Source: Brachionus manjavacas
Lineage: Eukaryota > Rotifera > Eurotatoria > Ploima > Brachionidae
Direction: 5' to 3'
Assembly (NCBI GenBank): GCA_019054805.1
Contig: JAHQIY010000023.1
Coordinates: 124,001 to 188,000, forward strand
DNA: 64,000 bases
Shown: piece by piece, positions 40,401 through 52,400 of the stretch
Layout of the letters: every line of letters starts with the position of its first letter
Numbering within the stretch: position 1 is the first letter of the stretch
Notes under the pieces: generated by a model
Told to the model about the DNA's origin: nothing
Database searches by the model: none
Seen by the model: the letters and a program-made list of their open reading frames with translations, nothing else
Translations under genes and position numbers: made by a program

Positions 40401-43400
40401 CGGTAGATAATCTGATCAATTACATTGTCACTTTCAACCCTCTGATTGCTCTGAGATTCCTTTCGCAGTCGTTGTCGTTTGGTCGACAGTAAGTTTATTT
40501 CTAATAAAGCATTTTTTCATAATGTTACGCCAACAATTGGGTGACACAAGCAAGGATAAATAAAAGAATATTTATTTTTGTTACTTTGTTTTCAAGAAAT
40601 TGTATTTATGTACACAAGTTGTCCTTGGGGTAAGACAAAAGTATAATTATACACGATTTCGAATGGTCTTTCTTTTAACTCTAAAAAAGTGACTTAAAAA
40701 AAGAAATTAATCTATTTTTTTTCTTCTTTTAGAAACAAGAAAATATATGTTTTACATGACAAATGACTGACGAATTTTTGTTTTAAATGAGACTCATTTT
40801 TTTCAGAAAAACAACTTAAATAAAGGAAATTTTTGACTCAAACACTAGCATTTTTTTTCTTTTTGATAAAATACATTACTTTTTATCCATTTCATCTTTT
40901 ATAGGTCAAAAAGAATGTTCGTTTTGTACTTTATTGAAATTATTTTTGATCAAAGTCTAGAATAGGAAGAACATTTTTTTGATTAACTAAAAGAAGGCAT
41001 AAAGCGCAAAAAAAATGTCCTTTTTCAACTCAAACTTAAAAAAAATTCTAAAAAGTACAAAAAGAACATTCTTTTTGACTAACGGAACTTAAAAGAAGGC
41101 AAAAAGTTTTAAAAAAAAAATTTCCTTTTTCAACTAAAACTCATACAGTTTTATATTTAAAAAGACATTAAAAAAGACAATCATAGTTTTTTGTTTTCAT
41201 TGTCAGTAGGTGCTCAAACTAAGACCATAAACTTTGTCTTCAACCGGTTTTAAAAACCAAAATAAATTTCGTAATTAAAACTTGATTTGATCATTTTGAG
41301 TAAATTTGTTTAAGAGCCACATATCTCAAGTCGAGTCCAAGTCCGGGCTTTAAAATTTTGAATACCTTGAAGCCATTTATGCTAAAATTGCAAGAAAATT
41401 CTGATATTTGGAAAATCTGTTGCATTAGACAACCCAAGGGTATGTTAATTTTTTGATATGAAGCCTGATCTAGCAAATTTAAAAAAAATTTTGACTTGGA
41501 CCTTTTTTTGGGACTTTTAAACCACTCTGATTTTGAGCACCAAAAATAGATTCTGAAGCTCAGACTGCCGATCACAGAATTGCTCAGTGAAGCTTCAGAA
41601 ATTTAAGCTGACTTGTTGATGTAGTTGTTCAGTGGATGAACTACAAAAGATGGTATTAAAATTTTCCCTTAGATGCAAAGCATGATCATTAGCGGAAAGC
41701 TTCCATGTAGCAAGGACGAATCGGCCACTTTGGCCGCCTTGAATTTGCGAATTTTCGAAATCAATCTCATAAAAAAGACGGACAATTCAAAGTCGCCCAG
41801 CCAAAATCAAAACCAAACAAAAGAAACTGTTCCAAACGAAGACATTAGTCGAGTTTCATACTCGAACTATCCAAATAGCAACAACAACCACAACGACGAT
41901 GCGGACAGGGACATAATTGAAGAGGAGGAAGAGGCCGACTTGATATCCAAGGCGTCCAAGTCAAAAGACGTGACCAATGGAAAAAAGTCGTCGCTGCTGA
42001 CCAGCATATCTGTTCCCTTGGCAGAGCCGATCGCAAGCATGGATGTTCCAATATTGAAAAAGAACGGCGTGCAAAATTTGCTCCTGTGTTTTAGATGGTG
42101 CGCATCCGCTAGCAACGAGTCAAAATTCGTGACTCTGGACGAACTTGTGGCACCGTGCTATCACCGCTCCACAGACATCATCAAGTCAATCAAAGCCAAA
42201 AAGGCCAAGCTCACCAACACCAGCTACTTCAGCAACGAGATGAGACTGAAAGAGTACTACGTGAAGCTGTGTCGCAATCTGACTTGTTTCGGATGCGTTC
42301 TGTTCCAAGTCAAAGAGATAATGTTCAACTCGGACGAGACGGCGCCGGCCAGCCTCATGACGTTCAAAATAGCCAAGCGACTTTTGGCCATTAAGCCGAA
42401 CAAAATATCGCTAGTCGACTACAAGACCAAGCAGCTGGTGAAGACACAGCGAATGGCCGATCTGAAAAGCTGGTTCTCCGGCGACGGCTACTACAACTTG
42501 ACTCCCATATTCTTGTCCAATCCAACATCCACCCCTGTGGTCAACATGGACGACCCGGCCTTTAACTTTCACACAAAGCTAAAACAAAACATACTGTACA
42601 ATCTGCTGCGCATCGGGCCAAACTCTCTCGACACGAACAAGCTGTTTGTGATCGAATTTCGCAGCCACAAGTGGCACCTGCAAATCGACAACTTTCACTC
42701 GCTCAAGTCCATAACGTGCATTCTGCTGGACCAGTCGCTGGACATGGGCATCGACAACAATCCTCTCATGCTAGACCTCACCATCAGCGAACACAACAAC
42801 AGATACAAGCTGTACGAGTACAAGAATAGCGCCAGACACCAGAGCCACAGATACAACTCGAATTCGGCCACTACTTTTTACTCGAAAAAACGGCACACGC
42901 AGTCCTCGGGTCGAGTTAACGCGGCCAATTCGGCTGCGCTCCACGACAAAAAGTCGGCCGTGTCCAACAACTCGTCGAACAACTCGAAGAACGTGCCCAA
43001 CCGAAACGAAGCGGCCGCCTCGCCCTCCGTCTCAATCATTGCTCATCGAAACCATTCGTTGGCCAATCTGGACCAGGACCAAAATTCGGACTTCCTGGTC
43101 GGCTTTCCGATCAACGGCTCGTTTAGCATATTTGGCGATAGGCCTTTGCGACGGAACAATCCGATCGCGTCCATTTTCAGCAAAAATAGCTACTCGTACG
43201 GGTACGGCACGAGGAACAACTTTTACGGCTCGGCTCGGCCTTGTTTCAAGTACGAAAAGGAGTTCCAGGAGTTGCAAATTTTGTTGCTTTGGTTTCCGGA
43301 GGAAGTGGCCGTTCGGCTCACTCAAGTAGAGTATGAGCTGTTTAGGACAATTGCGCCATCCGAATACCTGAGACACGCTACTTTGGATATGAACAATTTC

Positions 43401-46400
43401 AAAAATGGCGAAGCCACCACTGGCAAGGATTCTAAGCACGGATGTCAAGGCTCAAAGGTCCAGGACTTGATCGTGCGATACAAAGAAGTATTTTTTTTTT
43501 TGGTTTATTTGTAATAAAAACTCCTTCCGCCATTTGATAAGAACAAAATAAAATTTTTAAATGCTTCTTCGCCATAAGAAAAATGAAAAAAAATTAAAAA
43601 TAAAAAAGATCAAATAATGGGGACTTGTCACGTCTACGGACTATAGTCCGTCAATTTTTGCCCAAAAATGTTGGCTGACCGGTGGCTGGACCACGAGTCA
43701 GTCGTTTTTATAGAAAAATATAAAAATGAGTCCGAAAGCTGCCTGTAATACGTAGGGCAGCGTATATTTTTGCCCAGGTAAAAGCCGTCGATTTATTTTA
43801 TGTCCGTCAATTATAGTTAATTGGCCGTCAAATTAAAATAGACAAAATATTAAATGGTCAGTAAAATAATGTATATTTTGCGAGGAACGAGCGGTCGCGT
43901 GACGAGCATATTAAGCAGACGTGAGCATGCGTACAGAATATAACGTTCTTTTTAAAAAGAATTCTTGACGTAACTAAGATTAGTATACGCACAATAACAT
44001 TAAATACATGTTATTTTTAAAAGAACACAATATTTTATATTTATGCATATAAAATCTAACATTTTTTTTAATTAATTAATCAACGTCTTGTTACTCGCAA
44101 TATAAAGCCTTTTTTTTTTAAATAGTTATTTTTATTTAAAAATTAATTTAAAAAGGCTTCGAGCTAACATTCGAAAAGAACGCAAACTGCACATTCGGAG
44201 TGAAGCTCCTTCTGCCCAGTAAAAAAATAAAACAATAATAAAAACAAACAAACATATTTTAAATTACATCATTAAAAATAATTTTTTTCTTTTTTAAAAA
44301 AGAAAAAAGAAAGACAGAAGAAAAGAAAGAAGACAAAAAATTGATAGATTCTAAATAACTATATAAGAGAATCCTGTTCTCATATCAGATCTTAAAAAAG
44401 CTAAGAAACAAATATAAACTAATTAGGACAGTACACGCATACGCAATTCGAATTATTGAGAAAAAGGCTCCTACCGAAGTAGAGGTAACCGATACTTTAG
44501 CTGTGTTTTCAGACCACGACCCACTATATTCCTCAACAAGTAGCTTAATGAATCTGTTTTTATAAGAGAAACATTTTAGCATATATCTAGCACCCATTTG
44601 TAAGAATCTTTCTTTAATAAACAAAATGCTACTAACTGAAAAGAGACTCCTAGTTGGGCTGTCCCATCTTAACTTATAGATACACCTAATAGCTCTGTTT
44701 TGAACTGTTTGAACAAGTTATAAGTTGGTCTTAGAAATACATGCTACGGTAAAGAAAGAGTAATCAAACATGGAACCAATTAAGGCTCTGTAGATACTAG
44801 TGAGGGTAGTTTTTTTTAGGTGCCAAGAATAAAAATCAAAGTTAGATAGCTGAAGTTTATCTTTAAATAGCTGAAGATAATTTTCTGAATAAAATTTACT
44901 GATGAGATAATCATTTTTAGTGAATAAAATTTTATTTTTACTGAAGCGATAATCATATGCCATTAAAATACAGTCCGTGAATTTTTTTTTGGCCGCAAAT
45001 TTCTCTTTTATATTACAAAACAAACATAAAACGAAACTAATTATGCTTTTGAAAGTTTAAAAAATATAATTAAGACGCACATTTTTTATTTGTTCACTTA
45101 TTACATTTTTAGACCGTGCCAAAACATCCAGCACTCTCATTAAGCTTTCAACCGACGACTTGATTTGCTATCCGAATGTTGATAAAGTGATCGGTAAAAC
45201 TTCTCCGAAAAAAAGCGGTAAAAAGCCAAAGGTTACATCGAATAAGGAAGATATTTTAAATGATAAAATACCATTAAAGAAATATAATTAAAGGGATCGA
45301 AATTAGCTTTTCTAATTACTTAAAACAAAAAAACATTTAATTAGCTTCGAATAAATATTTTTTTTTAAATTTCAAAAAAGAAAAAAAAAGACTTTGAGTA
45401 ATGAAACTCCTTTCGCTATTGATATTTAGAATTTTAAAAAAGTTTCCATTTAAAAAGTTGTGTTGAATTAATTAAATTAATAAAATGACATTAAAAGTTG
45501 AAAAAGAAATCGGAAATGTGACAGAAAAACAGTTGTTCATTGAAATAGCTCATCTGAGACTTTACAAAGGAGGGTTTTGAGTTCAGATTGACCGTCTTTT
45601 AATTAATTGGACCGTCTATTTTTATTGAAAGTCTGTTCATTTTTCTGATAGGCCGTGTATTTATTTACCTGTCCGTAGATTTTTTATTAAAAAAAAAAAT
45701 AACTTGGCCGTGAATTTTACCTGGACAAAAATTGATGGACTATAGTCCGTAGACGTGACAAGTCCCAAATAATGAATGTTTAAAGCCTCTTGGTGCATAA
45801 AATTCGAAAGGGTATCATATTTCAGCATCAAAATAAATTGAACTGCTTAATTTTGAATAACTTGTATTTTTTTGATGTTAGTTTCTGAGAATGAATTTAA
45901 ACAAGGAAAAGAACAATCCAAGATTGATCCTATCAAAGTAATTGTAACGATTACCTAATGTTGTTGGTTTAAAACCCCATTTCTTATTTGAGAGATATTT
46001 TATTAGATTAAGCCTTGAATTACAGCGCTCTTTTAATTCATCTTCCATTGGACCAAAGATGAGTTTCGAGTCCAATGTAATTCCTTATTATTTAAATTGT
46101 TATCATTAATTTTAAGGTCAAGATTGATTTTAATTTTAGTTTTTTTCTCAACAAACTTAAAAAGAAATTTATCTTGACCACAAAGTGAGGCTAATGTTAG
46201 TTCCAGAGAACTGCGTTAGTCCCAAAAGTTACATTTGACCCCATAGCGGAACAGCCAAAAGAGCGCTGTAACTCAAGACTTGACTCATCTAAACGTCCCT
46301 CATGGAAGAAGTGGAGGCTAAAACTAATTACACTTCCCCTGTCTTAACTCATTCTCACAAATTAATATTAAAAGACTTCAGTTAATTCAAACTGAACCAT

Positions 46401-49400
46401 TAAGTGAAAGATGTGCTACGAGGCTTCGTTGCTCACCGAGGATTATAAAATACTTTATTTAAAAAATAACAAAAATGTCAAAAAACTAACTAAAAATAAA
46501 TGTTTAAATATTGTATAGAATTCTGGCATTGTTTCTAATCAAGAAAACACTTGAATATTTAAAAAATGCAAGTTTTTCTAATTTAAATTTTGATAAAATT
46601 TTTGGTTTTTATCTGAAAATTTTTGTCATCACCTGAATTGGCGAATTGAATTGAAAATAAACAAAAATAACAGCAATTAAAAGGCTCAAGAATTTAATTT
46701 TTTTATTAAAAAGGTGAGCTCATGGATTAAAAGGTTGATTCAGTCTCAAACGACAATTGACAAAAGGATAGCCATCATTTTGTCCATAATTCGATGTGCT
46801 ATTACATGTTGGAATATTGGAAATTTCAATTCAGCACGCGAACTATGGCTTGGGATCAAGTAAACAGATATTTTCCTACTTGTTATAAATGAATAAAAAA
46901 AATTTTTTTCATTTTTTTCCATTTTTTTTTCAAAGGACGGCTCTGGTAAATCAAAATGAAGATTTTCCCGGAATGGAATTTCTGAATGCTGCATTTGATT
47001 CTTCAACATTTATTAAGACATCTAACTTTATGCACTCACTTCCAATAAGTCCGAATCAAGCCTCGTCATCAAGTAAATCTCACCCTGGTCATTCCATTAA
47101 TCCAAGCACAAATCAACTTGGCAACAAGCAATCCAGCTCAATAGTTATCGGAATCGGAAACTTAATGTCTGGTTCAAACAACGCACTGGCCAATATCAAC
47201 TTAAACTCTTCGAGTGCGCAAAATAATCTGATCTCAAGCTGTAACAATCTCTTGTCAACAGCAAAGTCATCAATAAGTACAAACCATCATGGCGCCAACA
47301 GCAGTGTATCCTCCAAAACAGCCGAAGGCCGCTCATTGTGGTTAAGGCACCTGGCAGCCATAGCTGCTAATGCATCTTCCAAAAGAGCCTATTGTTCCAA
47401 AACTCAAATTTATTCAGAGGCCGTGAGCAAGGCCTTGGATTTTGAAACATGCAAAGTTGTGCCATTTTTTGGTGCCTTTCTACACGATTTGAGATTCATT
47501 ATTGAAAGTGTTCCATCGTTGTCTATAACATGCGACCAAAAAGTCCAAAAGCCAATTCAAATGGTGTCCGAACTCAATGGACATGAAAATTTTTTTACCA
47601 GGATAAGCGTTGCCGGACTTTTGAATACTCGAAAACTAAAACTAGCTCACATGCTCCTGCAGGACATAAACATGTTCCATTTGCACCCAAATACAATGCC
47701 TGACTCTTTGATTGAAAACAAACATCTAGTCGAATCAGCCATCGCTAACATGCAGCTAAATGACAAAAAATACAATGCCAGATTAAAGAATAAAAGCAAA
47801 TCTTTTGAAAATTTATTATCAGACAAAAAAACAACTGCAAAACGCAGCAAATCGGAGATTTTGTTGTGCAAAAAGTTTTTTGATGAAAACAAGGAAGAAA
47901 TAGAGGCGAATGTGGGCGACTATCAATCGTTTGTTCTGTATGCATCGCGTAGACCCATAATTTCCTATAGGCCTATTCGAGATTTGCAAAATTTAGGTTC
48001 TCAACAAAACGACACCAACTACAGACATTCAGTCAGTTTTATCACATTAGATGACAACTTTAAATTGGACTTTCACATTTTACAAATGCTCCACAATGGT
48101 TTCACGTTTTGCTGCATTTTTAATGAGTGGGACATGAGCCAGTCTAATTACTTGCTGAACATTCGCTTGGAGGCGGACAATTCAACACTGATATGGTCAA
48201 GACCAGCTTGGGATGTGATCGGCGCAAATCCCATTGTAGAGACGAATGATAAACAAATGAACAATAATATTAACTCTAACAATGCCACAAATAATAATAA
48301 TTTGCGGAGAAAATCACAGTTTTTGGATCAACCAAATGGTTTTCAATCAAAATCTGAGAATTATTTGCGCAAAAAATTGCTCACTCCATCATTTCAGCAG
48401 ACAATTTCAAAGCATACTTTAAAAAAAGCCAACAGGTAAATCTTAATATTTAAAACCCAAATGTGTGAAAAAAAGTAAAATTTTCATGCATATACTTACG
48501 ATAATTAACTTTAATATTTGAATATAGATCTTTTATAATTGTCTTAATCTATTTTTTTAGATTACATAATATTTATTTATTTATTCTAAGGCAGAGGCCG
48601 TTTTCCGACCACTAGCTCAACATTCCTATAAAAAGGCGATGTTGTATTCTGATACAAAAAAAAAAAAAAAAAAAATTTTTCTATAAAAAGAAGTAAAAAA
48701 CAAAGTTTGTCGTAAAAATATAAAATTAGTAAAATAAAAAAATAAAAAATAAAAAATGCTGTAAAAAAAATTAAGTTATTTCCATATTTTGAAATTAATC
48801 TAGAAATGAATTTAAAAAAGAGAAGAAAAAAAAAAAAAAAAATGTCAAAATTGCTTATCTAAATTAAATTTAAGAAGTTCGCATATCTTTTTGCTGTATC
48901 CATTTTGTTCCTTGAATATGTATTTTTGCTCTTCTACTTCGTAATTGTTTTTTTTTTCTAGCTTTGAATTCCATTTCTCTAAAAAAATTGTAGTACTTAC
49001 ATTTGCCAAATAGATCTATGTCTTTTTCATAGTCTATTTCATCTAATATATCAAGTTGTGAGCTGACGTAGTCATTGTTACTATTTAGCAGTAATAAGTT
49101 CTTAATAATGTCACAAGTGAGTTTGTTTTCTAACAATCGTGAGAAGAAGTTAATTTGCATAAGTTTGAGTCTGGTGATCGTATCATTTAGATTGTTAATT
49201 AGTCTTAGGCTTGTACTCCTAGATACTTAGGCTTGAGATTGTTCTCGAATCTTGTTATTTGATTAAGCCTTGTTTTGGTTAAGCTTATAGTCTCGAATCC
49301 GTAAAAAAGAATTGGCATTAGAAATGTTTTGTATAGTTGTCCTCTTAGGTATGAGTTAGTTGAGTTTGTAAGGATTTCGTTGCTCTTTAGTTTAATGAAT

Positions 49401-52400
49401 GCTATTTGAGTTGCTCTTTTTCTGCTTTCCACATGTCCGTTATCATTGTTTACATCATATATTATAAATCCTAGATATTTCATGCTGTTAGAGAATTTTA
49501 TTAACTCTCCGTTGAGTTTAAGATCTTCTTGCCATAGATCTTCCCTTCGTTCTGTGGCACATCTTTTCAGTTTACGATTGAAGATCAAATAGAGTGTCTT
49601 ATCTGGATTAAATCTAACATCATACTCGTTTCCGAAATTTGTGGTAATGTCTAAAGATTCTTGTAATCCTTTCTTTGTTGAGCTAATAATGAGAATATCA
49701 TCTGCGTACGCGATTATGTCGATCTGTGTGTTGACAAGTTTAATTCCGTTACAAACGTCCGAGATCCTCTTAAGAAGTTCTTCTGTATATATAGAGAAGA
49801 GCTTAGGTGACGCTTTACCCCCTTGTTTGACTCCAACTTGTGTCTTAAAAGATTTTGAGAATACGTCTCCATTATTTACTATCACATATGAATCAATGTA
49901 ATAATTTATAAAACCTAGAATTATTTCGGGAGTGATATTTTTTTTAACCAATTCGTTCCACAGTGAAGTTCTATTAACTTTATCGAACGCTTTGCTCGCG
50001 TCAATTGTGCAAACGTACACATATTTGCCTTGTTTTTTACCCCTATCTATAGCTTGTTTAAGCGTCCATATTGCATGTTGGCAAGATGAGTTGCGTTTAA
50101 ATCCAAATTGCTTCGGGTGGTCTTCGTGCTGTTGGTCTAGAAGGTCAAGAAGAACTGCTTCGTAAAGATTCGAAATGCTATCTGATATTGCTACTGGTGG
50201 GATGTTTTCAATATCAGAATTAGGTTTTTTATGGTTTTTAACTAATGGCTTCAAGACTGATAAATTGAACAAATAGGGTGTTACTTGCTTATTAATAATT
50301 ATCTCAAAAATATTTTTAATAAATGTATAGAGCTTTGTGTTGTTAGCGTGTTTGATCATTTCAAAACTCACGTCATTTAGCCCTACACTTTTGTTATTTG
50401 GCAAATTATTAATTAATTTAATCAGCCGATCAATATCTATTTTTAGGGCAAAATTAAGATCTTTATGATTAAACACAAATTATAGATTACATAATATATA
50501 TTAATATTTTTACAACTTAAAAATAAATTTTAATTAAAAAATTAAGAAAATAAAAAAACATTCAAGTTCATTGAAATTCATTCATTCAAGTTTTTCTTAC
50601 AAGAAATGTTGTTTGTACATTATGTTCCAAAAAGTTAGAATCAAGTTGAAAAAAATAAAAATATTGTTTTTTTTGCAATTAAAAAAATCGTTAATTATGA
50701 ATTTTTTTCAAATAATAGCCTTTTGAAAATAAGACTACCTAAAAATCTGACAAAATAGAAAAAATAATGGTCAAAAAATAAAATAACTGATCAACAGAGA
50801 TGGCAAATTGCATGTTTTTGAAAAATCTGACAAAGACTGAAAGAGAAATAGCCGAGTTAACGAAATAATGAACAAAAAACAATCAAATAGAAAAAAAAAC
50901 TTGATTCTAATTTTTTGTGACATACTGGACAGAAATATTCATTAAATCATTTATTCTCATTTATTCAACACTAATGAAAAAAAAATTTTAAATCAATTTT
51001 TAATAAGAATTTTTCAATATAATAAATAAAATAAATCAATCTATTAAATAATCAATACTGATTTCTTTGTCTTTTATTTTTATTATTCTGGCATCGGAGC
51101 AACAGGTAAAACCTTGTTCCATTTATAATTACTGTTATTATTTTTTATTTCAATGAACGTCTTTAAGACAAGATAAGATAAAAAAATCAAATTTGGCTTG
51201 TTAAATTTTTAATTTCGATAATGATCGTCATTTTGTGTATCTCAAAATAAAAAAAAATAATTTTCTTGGGCAACAAAGCGATTAAGGAATATATTCGACT
51301 GGCCATGAGCTACTAAAAAATTAAAAAATTTTTAAACTAAACTGCATAAATTCAAAATTGCACAAAAGTCAGAAAAAAAATCGTTATTTAATATTTTTAA
51401 AAGTCAAGTTACTAAATTGACTTCGAATTTAAAATAATAAAGTCATCTAAAATGACAAAATTACTCTAAAAGATCAAAAAACTAAAAATTTTAATTTATT
51501 ATCAAAAGAGATGACGCTTTGCTACTAAAAGTTAAAACCAATAACCTATTGATTTTTTTTAAATTCATATATAAACAAAATTTCAATTAAAAAATTTTGA
51601 AAAGCAAGGTACGCAGGTTAGGGTTCCTTTTTGTGAGCAAAAAGGATTGAAGGAATCATTTTAAAAATGCTTTTGCTAAATTCTCACATCTATTTAGCAA
51701 GCATTACATTTTAAAACTAAAAATAAAAATACTATAATAAGACTTTAAATATGTGAGATTGAAAGATTTAACGCTGTAAAAGCTTACAATTTCGAGTTTT
51801 TGATTTCTTGAAAAAAAAAACAAGTCAGTTGAGGTTACTTGTTTTTGGTGTTTCAAATGATTTAGTTTTTTTTATGATTGATTTCATTTTTTTTAAGTTA
51901 TTATTTTATTATATTTTAAATTTTTTGACTTAAGGATTTTGTACAACACTGTATTAATTAGATATTTTTAAATTAGGAATTATTTTAAAAATTTTTTAAT
52001 ATTTCATAAGAATAAGTTTTACAATTATTCAACATTTAGAATACGTGAGTAAACCTTCCCACAAATTTAGACAGAATCATAACCTATTCAGCAATTGAAT
52101 CTCTTTTACATTTAAAAAGCTATTTGGCTTTTTTTCTTTACGCTGCAATACAAGGCTAAATATTATAAAGATATAGTCAAGCAAAAAATGGGATGTTGAT
52201 CAAAATAGACTAGAAAATTTATTTGAATTTTTAGTCGGATCAATTTTAACTCTTATCCGTCCAAAATTGGGTCAAAAATGACCCAAGCATAATTTTTTTT
52301 TTATTTGTATTCTGTACCGAGCTAAAGCTCCTTCAGAATAAATTAAAAATAAAATAAAAAAATAAAATAAAAATAAAATTAAAGTTAATAAAATTAGATA

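Larger units (their letters stand above)
43620..45766. mobile_element. hAT-like transposon with nested insertions
   Basis: The ends are about 40-bp inverted repeats beginning GGGACTTGTCACGTCTACGG and including the palindrome GGACTATAGTCC. They are flanked by the exact 8-bp repeat AAATAATG (43612-43619 and 45767-45774). Subterminal zones repeat GGCCGT/CCGTC words. The interior holds LINE pieces on the minus strand (44170-45030 and 45370-45585) and an exon-like plus-strand frame (45113-45291), but no recognisable transposase, so it is non-autonomous. The 8-bp duplication suggests hAT; the termini are not the textbook CAGNG. Confidence 0.7.

Noticed and set aside
41845..42115. Antisense and alternative frames over the FERM/CDC25 exon (also 43032-43448 and 42155-42394)
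   Set aside because: They run opposite or shifted to a frame with clear FERM and CDC25 motifs; the higher GC of that exon opens long shadow frames.
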